A stretch of 64,000 bases of DNA from Coptis chinensis (Eukaryota; Streptophyta; Magnoliopsida; Ranunculales; Ranunculaceae): assembly GCA_015680905.1 (NCBI GenBank), contig CM027380.1, positions 30,930,001 through 30,994,000 on the forward strand. The letters run 5' to 3'. A program made the translations under genes and the position numbers. The notes beneath the pieces were generated by a model that worked only from the letters and a program-made list of their open reading frames with translations, had not been told where the DNA came from and ran no database searches. Each line of letters begins with the position of its first letter. Within the stretch, counting starts at the first letter, position 1. Shown piece after piece: positions 12,116 through 23,639 of the stretch.

Positions 12116-12493
12116 ATCTTAGTACTCTTTAGTATTGTTTTCTGTAGACTTTATAGTTTTTCAAAGTCCCATAACCCACCCACCCTTGTTTGGATTCTCA
12201 CTGTGGTTGTCTGTTTCAGCTTTGCAAGTTTCCACGAAAAATTACTCATAGCGCACCTGCGCCCAGGGCAAGCCAAAGTGGAGCGCACCCTGCACCGACA
12301 CGCCTGGAATCCCACCTTTTGGCTGAGCGCCACCTGTGCCCTACCAAGGCAAAACACGAGCGCACCCCGCGCTCACATGCCTGGAATTCCAACTTTTGCC
12401 TGAGCGCCACCTGCGCCTGCCTAGGCATATTCTAAGCGAACCTGCGCCCTCTGCTGAAACTGCCCGATTTCCACAGGTTTGTTTCGAACTTCC
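12116..12493 (+). other. GC-rich leader of outer with reiterated GCGCACCTGCGCCC-like words
   Basis: At 12250-12455 several degenerate copies of GAGCGCACCTGCGCCC alternate with GCCTGGAATTCCAACTTTTG-type units, about 90 bases apart. Overlapping open frames here, in three phases and on both strands, are a by-product of GC-rich repetition and are not called as genes. The tract ends at the CTTCC target duplication of the inner element (12489-12493). Confidence 0.65.
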
Positions 12494-13978
12494 TGATAAG
12501 AACCCAAAACTGTAGTTTTAACCCCTTAATAATCATACTTTTAGACCAATTATGTGAGTAATAATTAAGAGTTAATACTGATTACGTGTTTTTATGCGTT
12601 CCAGGCTTCAAAGTCAATTATGTGCAGAAATGTGCCACTTTGATGATATAAAGGAGCAATGGTTGGTTGCTAAGGAGTTCTGTGATTAAAGACCAAGATT
12701 CAAGAAGACAAAGCCTTTGTAGAGCCTGGTCAAAAGGTGAAAAGTCAAAGTCCATGCGGGCAGAAATAGTGCACAAAGTCAGCAGAACTTCTGAAGACCG
12801 TATATTTGGACTCAGACCTCGGATTTGGGCCTACCTTATGTCAAACCGACCGGCTCGGAAAGAGCTTTCCAATAGTCCAAGCCTTGCCCAATCAGAGGAG
12901 CAGAAGTGGACAAAAAGTTTATTGAAGCCGAATCTAGCTAAAAACGGGTCTGTGGACTGAAGGAATTGGGTTTTGGGCCTGATTCTCTGGCCCAAAACAT
13001 GGCTCCAAGCCCATGCATGATTTTGGATCTGATTTCCTCCATATCAACAAAGAAGACTTAACTCTTAAGATATCTGGGAGCTTAGGATAGAAAGTAGCCA
13101 TTAGAATAGTTTCTAGATCTAGTTTTAATGGTCTTTAATTAAGTTTAGTTTCATTTCATTCCTTGTTTTAGATTAAACCTTTAAAATATTGTTATTCATT
13201 TGATTAGATTAATAAAATAGTTTATTATTATTCAATTCATTTTTTTTGTCATTACATTTATAGATCTAGTTTAAATTCTTGTTGATATCATTTCTTAATT
13301 ACTAATTAGATTTCAATTATTGTTTGTTAAATTAGTAAAGTTGGAATATTGATATTATGTTTAGTTTAGATTCATATGGAATGATTGCGGAATGATTCTC
13401 GGCTAAACCTCCATTAGAGGGGGTTGAGAAGCCTTGATGAAAGCTTGATTCTGATTATCGTAGAGTCGTCGTAATTTCTATTCCACTCTAGAAACGATTA
13501 ATTCACCATGAGAATGGGTGTAATCGTTCACATGCTAGTTATGAATTGGTAGAAGTGCCATGCGTAATTAGAGATTAGGAAAAACCAATTGTTCTGCGTA
13601 GCAGTTCAATTCGGATTACGACGATTCGTCGTTAGTAAGTTAAGTTGAGTTAAGGTGGAATCAATCCCCCCTAATTCCTTATCATAGAATCAACGCAGCA
13701 TTCAGCAGTTAATTAGTCGTATCTTGTGGGTAGTTCCATCGTAGTTTATAATTCGTAAATCTCTCATTAGATGGTTAGTTAAGATTATTTATACTTAGAG
13801 AACATTACTATGTGAAAGAACTAGGAGTAGAACGAACTTCCTACTCCACTATATCTGTTCAATAGATAGAGAGTAGAACAATCTTTGATAAACTAGGCAC
13901 GTAATCTCGTTTAGTTTTACTTACGTTTTGAGTTTTATCGTTCATTTCGTAGGTAAACTATCATTTTTACGTTTATGA
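12494..13978 (+). repeat. 5' LTR of the inner element
   Basis: About 1,485 bp. It starts TGATAAGAACCC and ends GTTTATGA, where the usual end is TTTATCA. The partner LTR is at 23640-25123; the two are nearly identical by eye apart from a short rearrangement at about 23900-23940, which fits inner being the youngest insertion in the nest. Confidence 0.92.
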
Positions 13979-13980
13979 AA

Positions 13981-13993
13981 TGGCGCTGCTGCC
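13981..13993 (+). promoter_or_regulatory. Primer-binding site of inner (tRNA-Asp-like)
   Basis: TGGCGCTGCTGCC directly follows the LTR and matches the tRNA-Asp complement TGGCGCCGTTGCC at 11 of 13 positions. It would prime first-strand cDNA synthesis. Confidence 0.75.
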
Positions 13994-14500
13994 ATCTTAG
14001 TTTCACTTTCGCATTGTTTTCGTAGTATAAGTACTCCTCTTAAAGTCCCATTTCACCCACCCACCCTTGTTTGATTCTAACTGTGGTTGTCTTTTTCAGC
14101 ATTAAACTTCCTCGCAAAAATTGAACGGAGTGCACACAAGGCTTCAAAAGGAGCGACAACGCTAAAGTTACTTGGAAGTTGAGTGACCTGCGCGCTTCAA
14201 ACAGAGCGACCAGCGCTCGTAACACAGAACTCAAAGTTTACACCGAAGCGCTGCGCCCTCGGTGATTTTTGCTGGATTTTCACAGGTTTGTTTCAACTTC
14301 GATTTTTCAAGTTTTTCAAGTATTCTAACTTGTTATATACACCTAACACGCCGTAAACAAGACGCTATTCATAAGCAAAGCAAGGGCGCTTGTCGGTATT
14401 CCTTTCTTCCACACCTCGCATCTTCTGTTAGAGGTTTATACTAGAATATCAGGATTGTTTGGAGGTTGTCGTGTTTAGTTAAGTTTGGTCTTAACCTTGT
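13994..14500 (+). other. 5' leader of inner
   Basis: Untranslated. It carries degenerate GC-rich words (GAGTGACCTGCGCGCTTC, GAAGCGCTGCGCCC) at 14120-14260. The following part (CTAACTTGTTATATACAC, then CGTAAACAAGACG) is almost identical to the outer leader at 25148-25330, as expected for sister subfamilies. Confidence 0.6.
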
Positions 14501-16256
14501 ATGAGATTAAGGTCTGGTCGAACAAAAACACCTAACGTAATTACACGGCAACATCAACAAGCACGCCTATCTAGTATACCACTCATTGCACCTCTAGCTA
14601 CTATTCCACATACTCTACCTGACACAATGCCCGACGAAGGAGAGACTCCTCTCTCAGACTTTTATAAAGCCTTGAGCGATAGCCCCAAATCTTGCATCGT
14701 TCTTGCAGACACAGTGGGGGATTTCCGAATCCCCCCAAATATTTTTAATTTGTTACCCGTTTTCCATGGTTTAGACCATGAAAAACCTTTTCAGCACATG
14801 CGTAGGATTGAACAAGTTCTTACAACATTCCACCATCCTACGGTGAGTGCTGAACAAATTAAACTCAGGGTATTTCCCTTCACTTTAGCCGATAAGGCGG
14901 TGTCTTGGTTAACTGCCCAAGCGCCTAACTCTGTGGACTCGTGGGCTAAACTTGTTCAGCTGTTTATGGAACATTTTTACCCACCCCTAAAGACGGATGA
15001 GATGCTTTCCAAGATTCATTTCTTTTGACAAAATCCTCATGAATCATTTTCAGAGGCTTGGAATCGTTTCACCGATCTCCTTATAGAGTGTCCACATCAT
15101 AACCTAGCGAAAGACACGTTAGTTCGTGCCTTTTTCAAAGGACTTCTACACCACCATAAAGAAGTCCTTGACATAATGAATGGGGGTAGTTTCCTAAGTA
15201 AAGGAGCCTCGGAGGCTTATAAATTTTTAGAGGATCAAACTAAAGCGAAATAACAACCAGGGGTGGGGTAGTGACGATATCCACCGCTCCGCTAGTTCTT
15301 CTAATACAGTTAAGGTCGCCGGTATGTTTGAGATAAAACACGATCCCGAGCTTAAAACACTAATCGAATCACTCACTAAAAAGGTAGAGGCCATTTCTGT
15401 ACAACAAAAGCCTATCCCCATCATGAATGTAAATTCCAATCCATGTAGTTTCTGTTGGAGTCCTGAGCATCCCGACTCTCACTGTCCTATAGCCTATGAA
15501 CATGCTTGTTCCATTAATAGTGAACCTAACGCCCCTTGGAGACAAAATCTCAACTTCGGTTGGAGAAATATCCAACAAGTCACACCTCCAAGGTACAATA
15601 ATCAATATGTTAGGCCAACGCACAGTTATAACCAAGCTCCACCACGACAAGGACTGGGTCAGGGTAATTATAATAATTATAACCACCAAGCGCAACCTCG
15701 ACAAGGTCAAGCACAAGGTCAAGGTAGTTATAATAATTATAATGTTAATAGAGGTATCGTTCTGGTAAATAATAACTATCACAATCCGCCCATAAATAAT
15801 CAACGCGAGATAGTTCCAGTCACACCACCCGTGACCACTACACCCACCCAACCGGATCGTCTTGACACCTTCATATAGGTGAGCCAACAACTCTTCCAAA
15901 CCATGGCTCAATCTAACCAACAGCTTCTACAATCCGTTAATAATTTAAGCCAACAGTTGGCCCAAGATAAAGCCCAACCCAAAGGTGTGTTTCCAGGTCA
16001 TGCGATACCTAATCCTAAAATAACAAACACGGCCTTTGAGGTAACCGATAATACTAGTAATGAAAATGAAAACGTAGGTGAGCTAAATGCCATCACCACT
16101 CTCCGTTCTGGCAGAGTGGTTGACAACAAAGTAACTATGCCTATAGTTACCCCATCAGTAGCCCCTACACATGCTACTTTACTAGATACCCAAATAGAAA
16201 CCAAGAGCCTACCACCGTAGAGGTACCGGTTACAACACAACCTAAGAAACAGAAAA
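14501..16256 (+). pseudogene. gag of the inner element
   Basis: Starts MRLRSGRTKTPN at 14501. The capsid region (LSDFYKALSDSPKSC, NIFNLLPVFHGLDHEK, TFHHPTV..EQIKLRVFPFTLADKAVSWL) runs to TGA at 15026-15028. That stop replaces the Arg or Cys of KIHFF[x]QNPHESF, so a CGA-to-TGA change is likely. The frame continues to a stop near 15251, and after a frameshift MFEIKHDPELKTLIES begins at 15324. The zinc knuckle is CSFC-x4-H-x4-C (about 15444-15485). A Gln/Asn/Gly-rich repeat region (PRQGQ, NYNNYN) follows at 15620-15760, then TAG at 15876-15878. A second frameshift near 16220 precedes the protease frame. Confidence 0.85.
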
Positions 16257-17756
16257 GCCAAGGTTAAACATCCAGGTGATACATATGCTAAATATAGAGA
16301 GAAACCACCGTTTCCACAAAAATTAGCCATGTTAACTAGGGATACAAATTATGAGGAGATTAGGGACGTTTTCAAGAATCTAACTATAAACCTTCCCTTC
16401 CTCGAAGCTATTAAAAAGCTACCACACCATGCTAAGTTTCTTAAGGAGTTATGTACTAGTAGGCGTAAGACCAATATACCAAAAGACGCCTTTTTAACAG
16501 AACAATTTCCAACTCTATCTGAACATAACGGAATTGTTAAGTACAAGGACCCTGGTCGTCCTACTATACAATGCACCTTAGGAGATTTCTATACGACGAC
16601 CGCGTTATTAGACCTGGGGGCTAGTGTTAACTTACTCCCGTTTTATTTGTATAGACAAATAGGTCTAGAGGAGATGCAACCCACTAAAATGACGTTGCAA
16701 TTAGCTGATCGGTCTATTAAGTATCCTAAGGGTGTGGTTGAAAACGTGCTGGTAAAGGTTCAGGATTTCTACTATCCTGCTAATTTTGTCATCCTCGATA
16801 CAGAAGTCGCTAACGACTCTGTCCCAATCATCTTAGGACGTCCTTTCCTAGCAACTGCCAATGCGCTCATAAATTACCGCGATGGTTCGATGTCCATGTC
16901 TTTTGGCCATCTTTCTGTTGAAGTAAATGTGTTTAAACCAAAGACACAGTTACCCGATTCGTCTATGGATGGAGAGGTTAGCATGATCGAGAGCTTCGCT
17001 CGAGATTATTTCCACAACACGTTCCCTGATAATCAGATGCCCAAATTTCTTTCCTTTGAAGGTTCAGACTCCAACGTTTTCATCCTTACACTAGTCGATA
17101 CACATATTATGGATGAGGACGAGATAGATGACTTTCTCAAAGATATAGAGGAATACCATAGTAATATGGATATGACCAAGCTAGATGAGGAATTCGATCA
17201 GTTTCTTAGAGCAGGTGATGAGTCACCCTATCAAGAACTACTTTGCACAACATCCGCCTCGACTCCCCTCCTTCCACCCTTTCAAAGGAATCTCGAGTTT
17301 GCACTCGATCCTTTTGTTTTTCCTGTGCTTCATAATTTTTTAAATCCTCCTAGAAAACAAATGCTTTAGAAGGACAAACCATTTGACACCTTTATTTTCA
17401 GAATTGAGACAGTCCCTACCAACACCATGAATGAGTTTTGTGCTAAACCCACATCCTCATTTTTTCTATGCTTTCCTTCTACAACTTATCCATATCCACC
17501 ATATTCTCCACAACCATTCACTTTTTCACACTTATTCACTAGGACACCCTCTCGTTCAAAGATAAAAAAGAAGGTGCATGCTAGGTTACGTTATAGATTT
17601 ATCCGACTTCGCTTTCATTTCACTAGGTTGCGTCATAGGAAATCTTGGTGCTTGATTGTGTTTGGGTATGTTTTTTGTGATATTTATTTATGGAATAATC
17701 CACAACTATTTCGGTTGTTGATATATGATAAACTGCATGTTCATACATATGTTTAG
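16257..17756 (+). pseudogene. Protease fused to a novel C-terminal tail ('PR-X') of inner
   Basis: One reading frame runs from KAKVKHPGDTYAKYREK (16257) to TAG at 17754-17756, broken only by TAG at 17367-17369. The first half is the Athila aspartic protease (ALLDLGASVNLLPF, ILGRPFLATANALINYRDGS). After KFLSF (about 17058) it no longer matches the autonomous copies. Instead come an acidic stretch (MDEDEIDDFLKDIEEYHSN, LDEEFDQFL), a Pro-rich stretch (TYPYPPYSPQPF) and a basic end with RKSWC, FCD.YLW and PQLFRLLIY. E2 has the same tail in frame (40503-41767), about 60% identical over the last 57 residues. I recognise no known domain in X. No reverse transcriptase, RNase H or integrase follows. 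Confidence 0.8.
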
Positions 17757-18939
<1,183 letters not shown>

Positions 18940-20088
18940 ATGGCTCAAAGACGTCGGATTTTGCCAGAGCAAGCATTTATTGGCGACCACTTCGCGCCGT
19001 TTTACGGTGACGAAATGGTTAATAGAGATTGGAATAGCTTGTGGTACTCGACCAACGACTTTTACCACGAAAAGTTAGTCCGACGGTTTTACAACACGAG
19101 GGAGTTGGAGGGCAATAGAATTTTTGTTAAGGTGGCAAAGAGGAGGAAAGAAGTAACTACTGGGTTGTTGGCTGAGATTCTAGGCATTCCGCCTAGAATC
19201 CATCTTGATGCCACGTTACAGGAGTTCCAATATACTGGGGTAGAGCCTTTGATGCACGCGACTGTTACCGAAGAGAACTACAATGTGAGCTCGCATTGTG
19301 TTCGCCAGGCATCCCTCAGAACCAACCAGCTGGCTGCAGCTCAGTGGATTGGTAGGAATGTCATAGGGAAGGAGAAGGTCAGCGACATCGGTCTGAACTT
19401 CCTTCACATTCTATGGATACTCCAGGAGCAGAAGTATGAGTTCTGTATCTTGGAGTTTTTGCTTAACATGATTAGGGGAGTGGGGAAGTCTATTGCACCT
19501 CTCCCTGTTTTGATAACCAAGATCATGCTGAAGTTGAGAGCGACTCCGACGTCTAATAGGATTTGCCTCACCCTACACCGAAATCCTCGGATTTATAAGG
19601 AGTGTATCCAACAAGTTTGGAGGTTGCTTGAGGATAGGGTAGTCGGCGAGGAGGACGTTGGAAATGAGAATGACTCAGAGGATGAGGAGGACTTGACATG
19701 TTTTGATGTTGATGCCTTGGAAAGGTGTTGGTCAGATGCAGAACGCATGGCTGTGATTCATCATGGCATGCGTTCACTCAATACTATCTGCGAAAACCTC
19801 CGAACTCGACAGGCTACTATGCACCATAACTTCGAGATTCGTACCCAGCGAGAGGATGCGCGGTGGGAATAGATGAGGGCTGAGCTGGAATCTCAGCGCC
19901 AATTCCGAGCCGATATGCTTGCACGCTTTCCACCTCACGGGGATTCTCCTTCTGAGGATACATCATCGAGGCACGAGCATCATTGCCGAAAGACGAATGG
20001 TGCTGGCCCATCGGGAGCTCAGGAGCCATCTCCTGAGCGTGTGCCCTCCGCTACCAGTACCGACGTGTTTAGGGATAGTATAGCTTGA
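18940..20088 (+). pseudogene. Env-like ORF2 of inner
   Basis: The frame runs from MAQRRRILPEQ (18940) to TGA 20086-20088, about 382 codons, with a single TAG at 19870-19872. That stop is consistent with a CAG glutamine codon and lies in the RWE[Q]MRAELESQRQF region. Blocks: FYHEKLVRRFYNTREL, VTTGLLAEILGIPP, HCVRQASLRTNQLAAAQWIGR, FLHILWILQEQKYEFCILEF, LPVLITKIML. An acidic stretch (NENDSEDEEDL) and a Gln/Arg-rich coiled-coil-like end follow. It resembles the 'putative plant transposon protein' family found after pol in Athila elements. No clear signal peptide or membrane anchor is seen. It is the best preserved ORF2 here, one stop short of intact. Confidence 0.78.
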
Positions 20089-20872
20089 TGATTTTTATTT
20101 GTAGTTTTATTATTGTTAGTTATTTTAATGTAAGTTTTAATTCGGTAATTTGAATTTTGTAGTGAAATGTACTTTGAATGAAAATTTTAATATAATGCGG
20201 TTATTTTCATTGTGCGTGGTTGTTTAATATTGATCCCACCTTCCCAAATTGTTTGGGGGTGGTATTATTTATTCCAGCATGATTTTTATATGACCCTCAT
20301 TTCTAGAAGTTATTTCGGAGTTAGGGTGAGAATATTGCCGATATGGGCATATCTATGAATAAATATGGGGTATGATGAAGTCTCGATAAGTTAGGTAGTT
20401 TTATCCTAAATTCAACCTAAAAGATACTAGGGTTATTTTTAGAATCAAGAATATGAGTTGTTTCCGCTTTCGGGTTTGAAAATTTTAGTATTTCCGAAAA
20501 TTGATGTAAAAGCTTTTTGGCAACTTTCCCATTCGTTTTAGCAACTTAAAACCTATAAAAACTTCATTCATTCTATACTCACAACCCACACTACACCTAA
20601 CTTCCATCTCTCACCTTTCACTCCCACGTTTCCCGTTGTTCTTCACCATTTTCACAAATCAGCACCTCGGAGCACACCTGCGCCCTAAGCCATTGTCAGA
20701 AATTTTACACGGAGCGCACCTGTGCCCAAGAGGAGCGCACCTGCGCCCAAAACAGTGTAAATCCAAAAACACCCGAGCGCACCTGCGCCCTGACCTACGT
20801 AGACCATAAATTTCCAATTTTCTGTGGGTTGTTCCCAGATCAGTTGCAGCTGTTTCAGAGGGTCGTTTTGAG
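20089..20872 (+). other. Spacer between ORF2 and ORF3 of inner
   Basis: Non-coding. It contains the motif GTTTGGGGGTGG (20251-20262) and, just before ORF3, four near-copies of GCACACCTGCGCCC/GCGCACCTGCGCCC at 20669-20792, roughly 30-50 bases apart. The spacer of outer (32966-33780) starts with the same motif and has related GC-rich words. Confidence 0.65.
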
Positions 20873-21799
20873 ATGAGATCTCCTACAATAATACCGGAAT
20901 AGTCTTTCGAAGATTTGTTCCAAAGCGCTACTTATGGTGCTTGGTTTCGCGAGGTGATCACATACGTAGGCTGGGAACCGCTTATGGTAAGACCTGATGA
21001 ACTTTATTCTCTAGCACTTGCATCTTATTTTTATGATAATTGTATTTTCTTTGAGAGACCGGATGGAGAACAAGTGTTCTCCATCAACATTAATGATGAA
21101 CCAATGGAAATTACCAGGTTCTTGCTAGCATTTGTTCTTGGACTTGCTATGCCCACTGAAATACAAGACCTATGGTGCTATTGGGTAGATAATATACATG
21201 TCTACACTTATAAGTTTTTGCATGAGTCGTATGGGGCAGGCATTTTCCGTATCGAGGACCAAGGGGACTATAACGTCGCCTTTGGTAGCCTGTCCATGAA
21301 CATAGGAACTGTTATGTTTTGGATCATGCTAAACATTTTAGGGGAATGGCATTTTTCTTCTGTGAATGATGCCACTTGCGGCGTCTTCCTTGCTTTAGCC
21401 ACGGGACGTATGTGCCATGACGTTCCCAGAACCTTGATGTCTAGTTTAACACGAGCCCATAGCATGAGGCATAAGTACCTTCTTATGCCTGTTCTAATTT
21501 CCCATATTATGCTATGTTTCTTCCCTATTTTTTGTACATGTTTCACAGATTGGATTACGGTCGACACTGTGCGACCCACCAATAGTATTATTCGATCTTT
21601 CCGTGCAATGACTTGGCAAGGGTGGAGGATACAACCTCATCAGGTTGCACCCTACACTCGTCAGACCAAGTGGCGCTTAATAGGTTAGCAATAATAGATG
21701 ATAAATGGCGGAAAGCCCGGCAAATTATTCATGGCATGGCAGGACGCGAAGGAACCTCACTTCTTTATAGAAGAAGAGGATGAGGAGGATGAAGAATAA
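20873..21799 (+). pseudogene. ORF3 of inner (second env-like ORF)
   Basis: The start is ATG 20873 (MRSPTIIPE). TAG at 20900-20902 follows at the position where E1 has CAG. The frame then stays open to TAG 21686-21688. Reading on after a one-base shift restores homology to E1 and ends in a strongly acidic tail (EEEDEEDEE, TAA 21797-21799), giving about 309 codons, close to E1's 307. Blocks: LASYFYDNCIFF, PMEITRFLLAFVLGLAMP, GAGIFRIEDQGDYN, FLALATGRMCHDVP, SMRHKYLLMPVL followed by a Cys/Phe-rich hydrophobic stretch. No recognised domain. Arrangement and spacing of blocks parallel ORF2, suggesting an old duplication. Confidence 0.72.
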
Positions 21800-22617
21800 A
21801 AGCGGAGATAAGGTCAGTTTTAATTCCAGTTAGTGTCCGCTTATGTCCCAAGCAATTTTATTCTTGTTAACCCCATAATGGGTGGAACTTTACAAAGTTA
21901 AGTCGGTTTTTCTTTTCTATATTAGTATGTATAACCAGGTTTTGCAGATGTTCCAGAATTTCACGCGTTTCTATGGTATTTTTCCTACCCTATTTATTTA
22001 AATGTTTTAAGGACAAAGCATGCTTCTTGTTTGGGGGGGGGGGCATAGAAACACGTGTAATTAAGGCATCTGTTAGGATATAGATATGTATAATATGCAC
22101 TTGTTTTCTAGTAAAATTTCAAAAATTCAAAAATATAAATAAAATTTTTTTTTGCTATACACTTAGGAATATTGGTCTTGTTTTCTTTATCTATGCTCTT
22201 AATAATCTAGAAGTCGCACGTAGCTTTTGCATTAGAATAGTTTTTAGAAACTTAGGTTAATATGTAGGTAATAATCTTTGCATCTATCTATAAATATATT
22301 ACATGAGTATCTATGATTGTTTGGCAATAAGTTTCTGAACTCTAGGCTAGAGTACTTATTCTACAAATCCTGTGAGAATATAGCCTAAAGCCTTATATGA
22401 GCGAAACATTTGAGAAATGACACAAGGGAGAAGTAAAATCCGGATAGAGAAATCACACGTCCACTTGCTTGATCACTAAACCATATCCTAAGCGAGAATT
22501 TAGGCCCTCTTTGGATCGATATAGCCAGAAATTCAAACCTATGAATTATTTTCCGCTAGTCGCCCCTCTGAGCCTTTCTTCAGCCTTTCATAAACCACAA
22601 ATCCTTTTACCTTGTTA

Positions 22618-22618
<1 letters not shown>

Positions 22619-22662
<44 letters not shown>
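22619..22662. repeat. Poly(A) tract inside the inner 3' region
   Basis: An uninterrupted run of about 44 A residues. It lies inside the element and is not next to a LINE or SINE end, so I read it as local slippage in a purine-rich stretch. Confidence 0.9.
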
Positions 22663-22665
<3 letters not shown>

Positions 22666-23601
22666 ACCTACCCAATCTAGAATAAGTCTGAGAATAGAAT
22701 GAGGAAGAAAGAAGAAGAGAAAAACCTGTGTAAACAAAAATTAGTTAGTTGCTTCAGAAAATAAAGAAAAGAAGTTCCATCCAAAGAAAAGAAAAATAGA
22801 AATAGAAATAAAAGAAAAACTCCAAAAAAATAGAATAAAAGCAGGCAAAAGCCAAAGAAAATAAAAAGAAAAATATGGCTAAGGATGGACACAAAGTGTA
22901 TAAGCAAAAGTAAATAACAAGGTTTTCTCTAGTTACATAATATGAAGACTCTATTATCTCAGACTTGTCCTTTTTGAATATCCATTTCCTTCCTTCTTAA
23001 ACAATCTCATAATCCCCGCAACACCTAATAAAGACCTCTAGCTTAATTGGGAATATGTTAGTGTGATAGTAAGTGGCAGATGTGTTGATCGACTCCAGCT
23101 TCCTTGTGTGTCATTGAGATTTTAAGGTAAAGTGTGCCCACTACACACTGGAGTAGCGAAACTTAAGCGGGAAAATCAGAGTGTTTGTATCTTGACTTAC
23201 ATGTGAGAACCTACTTAAGGTCGCTATTCCGAGTTTTCAGAATCGAACCTGTTACTGCATTTCATAGTATTAATCATTGTATATATGTTTATTGTAGATG
23301 ATTTATTATTATGCATATAGTAGCTTAGGTTTCGACTTGATTATTCTATATTCATTGCTAGTGAGATGTATAGTTAATTTAGAGCATGAATAAGGAAACA
23401 ATAGTTTTATTTCTTAGTCGTTGTAGTATAGATGAAGTTTGTGAGTACCTTCACTGGAAAACTCCCACGAGGCTATAACTAGTCCACTAGGGAATTCCTA
23501 GTGGTTTAAGGCCTTGTTGTATATGGTCAATGCAATCGCACTCAGCGAAACGAGAGTAGTTAGAACTCCATTTTTTGGTCACTTATTCTAATTTCTCATA
23601 T

Positions 23602-23621
23602 TTGCTTGAGGACAAGCAAAA
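23602..23621 (+). promoter_or_regulatory. Conserved inverted repeat just upstream of the polypurine tract
   Basis: TTTGCTTGAGGACAAGCAAA has perfect 8-base arms around a 4-base loop and lies about 10 bases before the G-rich tract. The same hairpin is present in outer (34451-34470) and, reversed, in E2 (about 38107-38126). Its function is unknown; the location suggests a role in plus-strand priming or RNA processing. Confidence 0.6.
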
Positions 23622-23626
23622 TGCTG

Positions 23627-23639
23627 TTTGGGGGTGGTT
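23627..23639 (+). promoter_or_regulatory. Polypurine tract of inner
   Basis: TTTGGGGGTGGTT directly abuts the 3' LTR (TGATAAG at 23640), the position expected for the plus-strand primer. Near-identical G-rich words recur upstream at 18234, 20252 and 22030. Confidence 0.75.

Larger units (their letters stand above)
10609..12493 (+). mobile_element. Outer Athila element, 5' part
   Basis: This is the 5' LTR, primer site and first part of the leader of a plus-strand Athila element. The leader is interrupted at 12493 by the inner element and resumes at 25124. A 5-bp duplication, GTTAG, flanks the whole outer element (10604-10608 and 35977-35981), which fixes both ends and shows it landed in E1. 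Confidence 0.92.
21800..23639 (+). other. 3' untranslated region of inner
   Basis: No sense ORF is supported. Contents: a G-rich motif (TTTGGGGGGGGGGG, 22030-22043), poly(A) at 22619-22662 and a purine-rich tract at 22690-22920 whose reverse strand has an open, very hydrophobic frame of about 76 codons. A block at 22925-23600 is conserved in outer (33778-34470) and, reversed, in E2 (38100-38720). The region ends with a hairpin and the polypurine tract. Confidence 0.6.

Noticed and set aside
12151-12435. Overlapping short open frames in the GC-rich leader
   Set aside because: They occur in several phases and both strands over the reiterated GC-rich words, and are not conserved in the sister leader at 13994-14500.
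12250-12455. CRISPR-like or satellite array
   Set aside because: The units are degenerate, irregularly spaced and part of a retrotransposon leader in a plant-type sequence; there are no uniform spacers.
15369-15920. 183-codon open frame opposite gag, minus strand
   Set aside because: It is a shadow of the Asn/Gln-rich gag segment: complementary codons give Ile/Val runs. The same shadow appears opposite outer gag at 26328-26747.
17367-17369. Programmed stop-codon readthrough in protease-X
   Set aside because: E2 has its stop at another position (40677-40679) and no stop here, so these are more simply independent mutations.
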